Assembly (NCBI RefSeq): GCF_946477055.1
Contig: NZ_CAMKXG010000220.1
Span: 1 to 5,978 of the forward strand
Reading direction: 5' to 3'
Source of the DNA: Lonsdalea britannica
Lineage (GTDB): Bacteria > Pseudomonadota > Gammaproteobacteria > Enterobacterales > Enterobacteriaceae
DNA: 5,978 nucleotides
In this document: positions 1 through 5,410 of the stretch, piece after piece
How the letters are laid out: the number at the start of each line of letters is the position of its first letter
How positions within the stretch are numbered: the stretch's first letter is position 1
Notes under the pieces: model-generated
Database searches by the model: none
Told to the model about the DNA's origin: nothing
What the model saw: the letters and a program-made list of their open reading frames with translations, nothing else
Translations under genes and position numbers: made by a program

Positions 1-39
1 GAATCGGGCGGGTTGAGCGAGTCAGATCGCAGCCCAACA

Positions 40-52
40 TGAAAAAGATGCA
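40..52 (+). promoter_or_regulatory. Weak MetR-like half match upstream of glyA
   Basis: TGAAAAAGATGCA matches 7 of the 9 fixed positions of the MetR consensus TGAANNTNNTTCA. It lies about 140 bp upstream of the -10 element. MetR is known to activate E. coli glyA from sites far upstream of the promoter, so the position is sensible. The central T and one T of the right arm are missing, and no second good copy is visible nearby. This is a candidate only. Confidence 0.25.
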
Positions 53-71
53 GGTGCCTGATGAGAAAAAG

Positions 72-114
72 TCCCTCCGCACAGGGAGGTAGAGAAAAGC
101 ACAAACCCTTGTGC
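72..114 (-). terminator. Tandem hairpins with T-runs, minus strand
   Basis: There are two hairpins. The first pairs TCCCT (72-76) with AGGGA (83-87) around a 6-nt loop. The second pairs GCACAA (99-104) with TTGTGC (109-114) around a 4-nt loop. Read on the minus strand, each is followed by a pyrimidine tail: CTTTTTC after the first and TTTTCTC after the second. That is the layout of intrinsic terminators for leftward transcription. Stems are short (5-6 bp), so strength is uncertain. They may insulate whatever lies left of the window from the glyA side, for instance a divergent gene such as hmp, which neighbours glyA in E. coli. That gene is not visible here. Confidence 0.4.
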
Positions 115-121
115 CACCTGT

Positions 122-137
122 GGCTAATCGTTTGCGC
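122..137 (+). promoter_or_regulatory. PurR operator of glyA
   Basis: GGCTAATCGTTTGCGC fits the right half of the purine-repressor operator (CGTTTGCG is intact) with a degenerate left half. It matches 10 of 16 positions of ACGCAAACGTTTGCGT. From memory it matches the known E. coli glyA PurR site (AGGTAATCGTTTGCGT) at 13 of 16 positions, including the same weak left arm. It sits about 45 bp upstream of the -10 element. Repression of glyA by PurR with hypoxanthine or guanine is established in E. coli, since glyA supplies one-carbon units for purine synthesis. Confidence 0.7.
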
Positions 138-156
138 AAAAACCTCTGTCAAAGCC

Positions 157-186
157 TATCTTCGCTGGTGAGAATCGGTTTACACT
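157..186 (+). promoter_or_regulatory. glyA promoter (-10 clear, -35 weak)
   Basis: TACACT at 181-186 is a good sigma-70 -10 hexamer, preceded by CGGTT as in the E. coli glyA promoter (CGGT-TATACT, recalled). At 16-18 bp spacing the -35 region (about 157-163, TATCTTC) has little resemblance to TTGACA, which is expected of an activator-dependent promoter. Transcription should start near 192-194, giving a leader of about 70 nt. Assignment rests on position and similarity to the E. coli promoter. Confidence 0.55.
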
Positions 187-251
187 ATAGGCCAGTGCCT
201 TTCGGGGCGATTATATTGCGTTGTAAAAATGCACGTTAGCTGAGTCAGGAC

Positions 252-256
252 AGGAG
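252..256 (+). promoter_or_regulatory. glyA ribosome binding site; fixes the start at 263
   Basis: AGGAG directly abuts an ATG at 257 with no spacer, which is unusable. It lies 6 nt from the ATG at 263, which is ideal. The protein beginning at 263 starts [16 protein letters not shown], the known N-terminus of E. coli GlyA. A second, weaker AGGA sits just upstream at 247-250. Confidence 0.85.
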
Positions 257-262
257 ATGCGG

Positions 263-1516
263 ATGTTAAAGCGTGAAATGAACATTGCCGATTATGATGC
301 CGAGCTGTGGCAAGCCATGCAGCAGGAAGTGGTGCGTCAGGAAGAACATATTGAGCTGATTGCTTCAGAAAACTACACCAGCCCACGCGTCATGCAGGCA
401 CAGGGATCTCAGCTGACCAACAAGTATGCGGAAGGATACCCGGGCAAACGCTATTACGGCGGTTGCGAATATGTCGATATTGTTGAACAGCTGGCGATTG
501 ACCGTGCGAAAGCGCTGTTTGGCGCGGACTACGCCAACGTGCAGCCGCACTCGGGTTCTCAGGCCAACTTCGCGGTCTACACCGCTTTGCTGCAGCCTGG
601 CGATACCATTCTGGGCATGAACCTGGCTCACGGCGGCCACCTGACTCACGGCGCGCCGGTTAACCTGTCCGGTAAACTGTATAAAGTGATTCCTTACGGC
701 ATCGACGAAAGCGGCAAGATTGATTACGACGAAATGGCTGAGTTGGCGCGTACTCACAAACCGAAAATGATCGTTGGCGGCTTCTCTGCTTATTCCGGCG
801 TGGTCGACTGGGCGAAAATGCGTGAAATCGCTGACAGCGTAGGCGCTTACCTGTTCGTCGATATGGCGCACGTGGCCGGTCTGGTCGCTGCTGGCGTTTA
901 TCCTACGCCGGTGCCTCACGCGCACATCGTCACCACCACTACGCACAAAACGCTGGCGGGTCCGCGCGGCGGCCTGATCCTGGCGAAAGGCGGTGATGAA
1001 GATCTGTATAAGAAACTGAACTCCGCGGTATTCCCGGGTGGTCAGGGCGGCCCGCTGATGCACGTGATTGCGGGTAAAGCGGTCGCGCTGAAAGAAGCCA
1101 TGGAGCCGGAGTTTACCGTTTACCAGCAGCAGGTAGCGAAAAACGCCAAGGCGATGGTTGAAGTCTTCTTGTCCCGCGGTTTCAACGTGGTATCCGGCGG
1201 TACGCAAAACCACCTGTTCCTGCTGGACCTGGTCAGCAAAGACATCACGGGTAAAGAAGCCGATGCGGCGCTGGGCCGTGCGAACATCACCGTCAACAAA
1301 AACAGCGTGCCGAACGATCCTAAGAGCCCGTTCGTCACCTCCGGTATTCGTATCGGTACGCCATCCGCCACTCGCCGCGGCTTCAAAGAAGCGGAAGTGC
1401 GTGAACTGGCCGGCTGGATTTGTGACGTGCTGGACAACATCAACGACGAAGCTGTGATTGAGCGTACCAAGCAGAAAGTGCTGGAACTCTGCGCTCGTTT
1501 CCCTGTTTACGCCTAA
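263..1516 (+). CDS. glyA: Serine hydroxymethyltransferase
   Basis: PLP-dependent cytoplasmic enzyme that interconverts serine plus tetrahydrofolate with glycine plus 5,10-methylene-tetrahydrofolate, the main source of one-carbon units. The product is 417 aa, the same length as E. coli GlyA, and nearly identical to it by eye from residue 1. Visible family features are the SENYTSP segment near residue 35, the [13 protein letters not shown] segment (55-67), the cofactor-site HSGSQAN stretch (96-102), VDMAHVAGL (199-207) and VTTTTHKT with the Schiff-base lysine at K229. The start at 263 is chosen over an in-frame ATG at 257 because of ribosome binding site spacing and homology. Codon use is that of a highly expressed gene (many CTG, AAA, GGT/GGC), more biased than its neighbours. 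It is monocistronic: its own promoter with PurR/MetR-type control lies upstream and a strong terminator follows. A long open frame on the opposite strand is a by-product of this codon bias. Confidence 0.98.
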   Translation: MLKREMNIADYDAELWQAMQQEVVRQEEHIELIASENYTSPRVMQAQGSQLTNKYAEGYPGKRYYGGCEYVDIVEQLAIDRAKALFGADYANVQPHSGSQANFAVYTALLQPGDTILGMNLAHGGHLTHGAPVNLSGKLYKVIPYGIDESGKIDYDEMAELARTHKPKMIVGGFSAYSGVVDWAKMREIADSVGAYLFVDMAHVAGLVAAGVYPTPVPHAHIVTTTTHKTLAGPRGGLILAKGGDEDLYKKLNSAVFPGGQGGPLMHVIAGKAVALKEAMEPEFTVYQQQVAKNAKAMVEVFLSRGFNVVSGGTQNHLFLLDLVSKDITGKEADAALGRANITVNKNSVPNDPKSPFVTSGIRIGTPSATRRGFKEAEVRELAGWICDVLDNINDEAVIERTKQKVLELCARFPVYA

Positions 1517-1523
1517 GATTGCC

Positions 1524-1543
1524 ATGCGTGCTTCGTCACGCAT
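1524..1543 (+). repeat. Short hairpin just after the glyA stop codon
   Basis: ATGCGTG (1524-1530) and CACGCAT (1537-1543) are perfect 7-bp complements around the loop CTTCGT. The hairpin starts 7 nt after the glyA TAA and precedes the true terminator by 7 nt. It has no T-run, so it is probably a 3'-end stabilising stem rather than a terminator. Confidence 0.55.
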
Positions 1544-1550
1544 CGCGAAC

Positions 1551-1580
1551 AAACGCCAGCGCAAAGCTGGCGTTTTTTTT
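1551..1580 (+). terminator. Intrinsic terminator of glyA
   Basis: AAACGCCAGC (1551-1560) pairs fully with GCTGGCGTTT (1566-1575) around a 5-nt loop GCAAA. The stem runs into eight consecutive T (1573-1580). This is a textbook rho-independent terminator 34 nt after the glyA stop. It means the downstream genes need their own promoter or rely on read-through. Confidence 0.93.
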
Positions 1581-1585
1581 ATCTG

Positions 1586-1634
1586 TCGACCGTGGTTGCG
1601 CCCGTCACACATCTTTGCCAAAGTAGCCGGTCGA
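1586..1634 (+). other. Inverted repeat in the hcaT leader
   Basis: TCGACCG (1586-1592) and CGGTCGA (1628-1634) are perfect 7-bp complements separated by 35 nt. The right arm ends 4 nt before the hcaT ribosome binding site AGGAG (1639-1643). Between them lies the 11-bp palindrome CTTTGCCAAAG (1613-1623). This could be an operator, an RNA fold in the leader, or chance. The stretch between the glyA terminator and hcaT holds no convincing -35/-10 pair, so I cannot place the hcaT promoter. Confidence 0.3.
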
Positions 1635-1648
1635 AAACAGGAGAACCC

Positions 1649-2818
1649 ATGGTTTTACGATCCACTCGCTGGCTGGCTCTCAGCTATTTCACCTACTTTT
1701 TCTGCTATGGCATCTTTTTGCCCTTTTGGGGCCGCTGGCTACAGGGAGAAGGTTTATCGGATGAAACCATTGGGCTGCTGCTCGGCGCCGGTCTGGTCGC
1801 CCGCTGCTGCGGGAGTCTGGCTATCACCGCCGGAGTAGGCCATCCGTCCAGGCTGATCGGCGCATTACGCTGTCTGGCATTGGTCTCGTTGATCATGGCC
1901 TTCGGATTCTGGCTTGGCAACGCGTGGCTGTGGCTGCTGCTGGTCATGATCGGCTTCAACCTGTTCTTCGCGCCGCTGGTGCCGCTGACCGATGCGCTGG
2001 CCAATACCTGGCGTCAGCAGCTCACGATGGACTACGGACGGGTGCGGCTGTGGGGCTCGATCGCGTTCGTTATTGGTTCTGCGGTCACCGGGGATTTAGT
2101 GGCCGTTTGGGGTCATCCTGCCATTCTTATGGTGCTGTGCGTCGGGCTGCTGTGTATGTTGATAGGAATGCTGTTCCGGCCTGAAACCGCACCGCAAGCG
2201 ACGGCGTCAACGGCGTCCGACCCGGCGTCAACGCCGTGGCGTCAGTTATTAAGCGAAACCGCCGTGTGGCGCTTTATGCTTGGCGTCACCCTGTTGCAGG
2301 GTGCGCACGCCGCGTATTACGGATTCAGCGTCATTTACTGGCAGGATATGGGTTATTCGGCGTCGGTCGTGGGATATCTCTGGTCGCTGGGCGTGGTCGC
2401 AGAGATCGTGATTTTTGCGCTCAGTCATCGATTGTTCCGACGCTGGACAGCGCAGGGACTGTTGCTGCTCTCCGCCGCGTGCGGCGTGATCCGCTGGGGG
2501 CTGATGGGCTCGACGGCGTCGCTGCCGTGGCTGATCGTGATCCAGCTCCTGCACTGCGGGACGTTTACGATATGTCATCTGTCCGCTATGCGCTTTATCG
2601 CCACGCGTCAGGGCAGCGATGTACTGAAGCTGCAAGCGGTGTACTCCGCGCTGGCGATGGGCGGCGGAATCGCGCTGGTCACGGTCTTGTCGGGTTATCT
2701 GTTCGGCCATTTGCAGGGTAAAACGTTCTGGGTGATGGCATTACTGGCGCTGCCGGTCCTGTTTATACGATTGCCGGATACGGCGAAGGCAAAGACCTCC
2801 CTGAGTGAAAATCATTAG
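1649..2818 (+). CDS. hcaT: HcaT-like MFS permease (3-phenylpropionate transporter family)
   Basis: Inner-membrane major-facilitator protein of 389 aa, against about 379 in E. coli HcaT. E. coli HcaT is annotated as a 3-phenylpropionate (hydrocinnamate) proton symporter. Similarity by eye is very high throughout: STRWLALSYFTYFFCYGIFLPFW (5-27), IGLLLGAGLVAR (41-52), VMIGFNLFF and PLVPLTDALANTW (99-121), YGRVRLWGSIAFVIGSA (129-145), LLQGAHAAYYGFS (215-227), VGYLWSLGVVAE (241-252) and LHCGTFTICHL (301-311). About twelve hydrophobic segments are split by a polar central loop near 178-205. The start at 1649 (MVLRSTRW) is chosen because it has AGGAG at 5 nt spacing and matches E. coli; an in-frame ATG at 1592 lacks a ribosome binding site and adds 19 unconserved residues. 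No phenylpropionate dioxygenase genes are in view, so the substrate is assigned by family only. It is followed after 12 bp by the ZevA-like gene, probably in the same operon. Confidence 0.9.
   Translation: MVLRSTRWLALSYFTYFFCYGIFLPFWGRWLQGEGLSDETIGLLLGAGLVARCCGSLAITAGVGHPSRLIGALRCLALVSLIMAFGFWLGNAWLWLLLVMIGFNLFFAPLVPLTDALANTWRQQLTMDYGRVRLWGSIAFVIGSAVTGDLVAVWGHPAILMVLCVGLLCMLIGMLFRPETAPQATASTASDPASTPWRQLLSETAVWRFMLGVTLLQGAHAAYYGFSVIYWQDMGYSASVVGYLWSLGVVAEIVIFALSHRLFRRWTAQGLLLLSAACGVIRWGLMGSTASLPWLIVIQLLHCGTFTICHLSAMRFIATRQGSDVLKLQAVYSALAMGGGIALVTVLSGYLFGHLQGKTFWVMALLALPVLFIRLPDTAKAKTSLSENH
2202..2233 (+). repeat. 11-bp direct repeat in the HcaT central loop
   Basis: CGGCGTCAACG occurs at 2202-2212 and 2223-2233, exactly 21 bp apart, with a partial copy CGGCGTC at 2211-2217. 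In frame it encodes the AST-rich linker ASTASDPASTPW (residues 187-198 of the permease), in the cytoplasmic loop between the two MFS halves. The multiple-of-three period keeps the frame. It looks like slippage-type expansion in a region free to vary in length. Confidence 0.6.
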
Positions 2819-2830
2819 TCAGAGGTAATG

Positions 2831-2923
2831 ATGGTATTCGGTGCAATGACGTCGCGATGGCCGGGCCGACTGGCGGCGGCGCTGATGATAGTGGGATGTG
2901 GCGCGATCCCTCAGGCGATCGCG
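2831..2923 (+). other. Signal peptide of the ZevA-like protein
   Basis: Residues 1-31 have a basic n-region, a hydrophobic core and a small-x-small end (A29-I30-A31). Signal peptidase I cleavage here would expose H32 as the first residue of the mature chain (HPHSF). Cleavage by signal peptidase II before C23 is a competing possibility. Confidence 0.7.
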
Positions 2924-3496
2924 CATCCACACAGTTTTATCGACATGCGCCTGACGGTGGAGGGGAAAAACGACCTTATCACCGGACTGCGCATGGTATG
3001 GACGATGGACCCCATGACGTCAGCCGATCTGCTTTACGACGCGGGATCGGCGTCCAAAGAGGCCGAAATCTGGAAAAAACTGGCGGCGGAGGTTATGGCC
3101 AACGTGCTGGGTCAGCACTATTTCACCGATGTCTTCCGCGACGGTAAACCGGTTAAATATGCGCCGGTGCCGAGCGAATATCATCTTTCTCGCCATGGCA
3201 ATCAGGCGGTGTTGGAGTTCGTGCTCCCGCTGGCCCATCCTCAGCCTTTGGCGGGAAAACCCCTACAGATTTCCTCCTACGATCCCACCTATTTCGTCGA
3301 CATGTCCTACAAAAATGACAACGCGGTCGCCGTGAATTCGGCGCTGTCTTCGCGTTGCCATACTACGCTGACGACGCCGAAACCGGATGCTGATCTGCAG
3401 TCCTATGCGCTCTCGTTGGATAAAAACGACAGCCCGGATGAAGACATGGCGTTGGGTCAACAATTTGCACAGCGGGTCACATTGCAATGCCAATAA
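2831..3496 (+). CDS. zevA: Periplasmic DUF1007 protein, ZevA-like metal-binding component
   Basis: Protein of 221 aa belonging to DUF1007 (COG3683). In H. influenzae, ZevA of this family was reported to bind zinc in the periplasm and act with the NicO permease ZevB. Residues 1-31 are an export signal: basic start (RWPGR), hydrophobic core LAAALMIVG, then AIA before HPHSFIDM (32-39), the family hallmark. Other family-like stretches are GLRMVWTMDP (52-61) and YDPTYFVDMSY (150-160). C176 and C220 could form a disulfide in the periplasm. Histidines at 32, 34, 118, 122, 136 and 177 are possible metal ligands. A lipobox-like IVGC (20-23) is an alternative processing site. Of two adjacent ATG codons (2828 and 2831) I take 2831 because GAGG at 2822-2825 is then 5 nt away. 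The gene follows hcaT by 12 bp and overlaps the permease gene downstream. The metal is inferred, not shown by the sequence. Confidence 0.82.
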   Translation: MVFGAMTSRWPGRLAAALMIVGCGAIPQAIAHPHSFIDMRLTVEGKNDLITGLRMVWTMDPMTSADLLYDAGSASKEAEIWKKLAAEVMANVLGQHYFTDVFRDGKPVKYAPVPSEYHLSRHGNQAVLEFVLPLAHPQPLAGKPLQISSYDPTYFVDMSYKNDNAVAVNSALSSRCHTTLTTPKPDADLQSYALSLDKNDSPDEDMALGQQFAQRVTLQCQ

Positions 3497-4533
3497 CGTC
3501 ATCTCTTCTTTCCGTCACTCCATCTCGCCGCGCTGCGTGGCCGTTGCTCATCGTCATACTGGCGCTGGGATGGGGGCTATACGCAGTCTGGTCCTGGTGG
3601 CCGGAGATACTGCGCCAAAGCATCATCTGGCAAAGATCGCTCCATCAGCAAATGTCGCAGCTGATGGAGGCGGTCAGCACGCAGCCGCATCGCGCCGGTT
3701 GGAGCCTGCTGGCGTTCAGTCTGGCCTACGGCATTTTGCACGCGCTTGGACCGGGTCACGGCAAGGTGGTGATCGCCACCTATCTTGCCACGCATCCTTC
3801 TCGCCTGAAGCGCAGCCTGCAACTCACCTTTGCGGCATCGCTGCTACAGGGCATGGTCGCGGTGATTCTGGTGACGGTGGTGCTCTCTGTGCTGCAACTC
3901 TCTAGCCGGGTGTTGCACGTCAGCAGTTTTTGGATAGAGAAGGGCAGTTACCTGCTGGTGGTGCTACTGGGGATCGTGCTGTGCATTCGGGCGGTGCGTA
4001 GGCTGCTGGCGGCGCGGGCGAGTTCCCGGCCTCCGCAGATCCAGCGGCTTGCTCCGCTGGCGGTAGCTTCGTCATCGTCGCTGTTGGTTGCGAATGTCCG
4101 CCGCTCGGGCGCGCATGACGTCGGATGCGGCTGTGGTCATCAGCATGTCCCGCAGCCGGAGGCGCTTGCCGAAGATGGCGGATGGCGGGCTCGCTTGATG
4201 GTTGTGTTCGCGATGGGATTGCGGCCCTGTTCGGGCGCGATATTGGTACTGCTGTTCGCCAAAGTGCTCGGCGTGTATGGCTGGGGGATTTTGTCTGCGC
4301 TGACGATGGCGTTGGGCACCGCCTTTACGCTCTCTCTGCTGGCGGCGGCGGTCAGCTACTGCCGACGGCTGATGGCGCGCCTCGGCGCTGAACAGGTGTC
4401 TCCCCGCTGGCAACAGGTCGCGTGGTTTGTCTTGTCCCTGAGCGGCGGCGCACTGTTGATCGTCATGGGCGTGGTGCTGTATGTCAGCGCGCAACCCGCC
4501 ATGATGGGCGGCATTCGTCCGTTTGCAGGGTAA
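3487..4533 (+). CDS. zevB: NicO-family divalent metal permease, ZevB-like
   Basis: Inner-membrane protein of 348 aa in the NicO/RcnA superfamily of nickel, cobalt and zinc transporters. Hydrophobic segments lie near 17-38, 72-89, 112-137, 150-172, 236-262, 265-290 and 312-334. The family signature HALGPGHGK (H85, G88, H91, K93) follows the second segment, and GLRPCSGA (244-251) forms the second conserved motif. A polar loop between segments 4 and 5 holds a metal-ligand cluster, H210, C214, C216, H218 and H220, in HDVGCGCGHQH. E. coli RcnA, a nickel/cobalt exporter, has a longer His-rich loop instead. The partner DUF1007 gene upstream fits the ZevAB zinc system of H. influenzae better than RcnA. 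The ATG at 3487 lies inside the end of the ZevA-like gene (10-bp overlap) with no clear ribosome binding site, so translation is probably coupled. Direction of transport and true metal are not decided by the sequence. Confidence 0.85.
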   Translation: MPITSSLLSVTPSRRAAWPLLIVILALGWGLYAVWSWWPEILRQSIIWQRSLHQQMSQLMEAVSTQPHRAGWSLLAFSLAYGILHALGPGHGKVVIATYLATHPSRLKRSLQLTFAASLLQGMVAVILVTVVLSVLQLSSRVLHVSSFWIEKGSYLLVVLLGIVLCIRAVRRLLAARASSRPPQIQRLAPLAVASSSSLLVANVRRSGAHDVGCGCGHQHVPQPEALAEDGGWRARLMVVFAMGLRPCSGAILVLLFAKVLGVYGWGILSALTMALGTAFTLSLLAAAVSYCRRLMARLGAEQVSPRWQQVAWFVLSLSGGALLIVMGVVLYVSAQPAMMGGIRPFAG

Positions 4534-4577
4534 TCACGACGGTTTCCCTACGTTTCGACGACTGTCTGGAGGCTAGC

Positions 4578-4605
4578 GGCTTAAAGCCCCGGCATAGACC
4601 GGGGC
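4578..4605 (-). terminator. Terminator between convergent units
   Basis: GCCCCGG (4586-4592) pairs perfectly with CCGGGGC (4599-4605) around a 6-nt loop. On the minus strand the stem is followed by TTTAAG, a short U-run, and it begins 7 nt after the stop of the ABC ATPase gene, so it fits that gene best. On the plus strand the stem is followed by GGAAAGG, a poor terminator tail, but it is the only hairpin I found after the ZevB-like gene. The flanking 11-bp palindrome GGCTTAAAGCC (4578-4588) shares the left arm and could form an alternative fold. Confidence 0.65.
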
Positions 4606-4612
4606 GGAAAGG

Positions 4613-5410
4613 TTACTGCATCGGCTCCGTGACCAGCCCATCGATCATCACCTGCGGTATTCCCTGTGAACACCGCTCGATTCGCCCGCGAACGCCGTAA
4701 ACGCGGGCCAGACTCTCGGCGGTAATCACTTCAGCCGGTTCGCCATCGGCAATCAGCTGTCCGTTTTGCAGCATCAACACGTGATCGCCGTGGCGAAGCG
4801 CGATGTTAATGTCGTGGACCACCACCACGGTGACGATGTTCCGACGCTGGGTTTCTCGCCGTACCAGATCCATCACGTGGAACTGATAGTTGAGATCGAG
4901 CGCGCTGAGCGGTTCATCCAGCAGCAACAGCGACGGCTGACGGATCAGCGACTGCGCCAGCCCAACCAGCTGTTTTTGCCCTCCGGACAACTGGTCCAGA
5001 TAGTTCAGCGCCAGATGTTCGATGCCAAGCTGTCGCAGCAGCGTCATAACCTCGCCTTTATCCCCGTTGGGGGACAGGCCCCCGCTGGCGCGCTGGGCGA
5101 CGATAATTGATTCCAGAACGTGCAGATGCACGCCGGCCGGCAGCGATTGGGGCAGGTAAACCACGTTTTCGGCGCGTTTGCTGAAAGGCAGCTGCATCAG
5201 GTTCACGTCGTCCAGATACACATCACCGCTCGCCTTGCCCAGCCCGGCCATTGCCCTCAGCAGGGTGGATTTCCCACTCCCGTTCGGCCCCAGCAACACG
5301 GTGATCTTGCCTCTCGACAGTTTCGGTACGTTGAGATCCGCGATCACAGGACGCTTGGGATAGCCCGCGTGGAAGTGGGCGAGGGTCAGCCCCTTGGGTG
5401 ACGAATTCAT
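4613..5410 (-). CDS. ABC transporter ATPase, FecE/BtuD/FepC type
   Basis: ATP-binding subunit of 265 aa for an importer of iron chelates, haem or cobalamin, acting at the cytoplasmic face with a FecCD-type permease. All nucleotide-binding motifs are intact: Walker A GPNGSGKST (41-49), Q-loop YLPQ with Q88, signature LSGGQKQ (141-147), Walker B LLLLDEP (161-167), D-loop SALD (169-172) and switch histidine H199 in VVVVHDIN. Length is typical of the family. The frame stays open upstream to 5836, but the start is the ATG at 5410. It has a strong AGGGGGAA ribosome binding site (5421-5414), begins just before the first conserved strand, and overlaps the permease stop as ATGA. It is translated right after the permease gene and ends at a terminator. 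The substrate is unknown because no binding protein is in view. Confidence 0.93.
   Translation of the reverse strand: MNSSPKGLTLAHFHAGYPKRPVIADLNVPKLSRGKITVLLGPNGSGKSTLLRAMAGLGKASGDVYLDDVNLMQLPFSKRAENVVYLPQSLPAGVHLHVLESIIVAQRASGGLSPNGDKGEVMTLLRQLGIEHLALNYLDQLSGGQKQLVGLAQSLIRQPSLLLLDEPLSALDLNYQFHVMDLVRRETQRRNIVTVVVVHDINIALRHGDHVLMLQNGQLIADGEPAEVITAESLARVYGVRGRIERCSQGIPQVMIDGLVTEPMQ

Noticed and set aside
45..51. AAGATGC, resembling half of an NsrR site (expected if a divergent hmp lay to the left)
   Set aside because: The second half-site is missing and the flanking AT-rich core is absent, so seven bases could be chance.
39..92. 17-codon plus-strand frame MKKMQVPDEKKSLRTGR
   Set aside because: No Shine-Dalgarno sequence before the ATG, and it runs through the first minus-strand hairpin. 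Too short to support as a gene.
365..1621. Open frame of 418 codons on the minus strand across glyA
   Set aside because: It mirrors a highly expressed gene with strong codon bias. The translation is low in hydrophobic order and rich in Arg, Gln and Val, matches no family I know, and spans the glyA terminator.
1592..1648. Upstream in-frame ATG for hcaT
   Set aside because: No ribosome binding site, the extra residues do not resemble the family, and the ATG at 1649 matches the E. coli N-terminus.
1458..1838. Plus-strand frame bridging the end of glyA and the start of hcaT
   Set aside because: Out of frame with both real genes, crosses the terminator, and has no ribosome binding site.
3387..3905. 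172-codon plus-strand frame over the ZevA/ZevB junction
   Set aside because: Shadow frame of the NicO gene. The alternative frame carries the membrane segments and the HxxGPGHxK signature.
4072..4494. Minus-strand frame opposite the ZevB-like gene
   Set aside because: Arg/Gln/His-rich composition typical of an antisense shadow of a GC-rich membrane protein gene.
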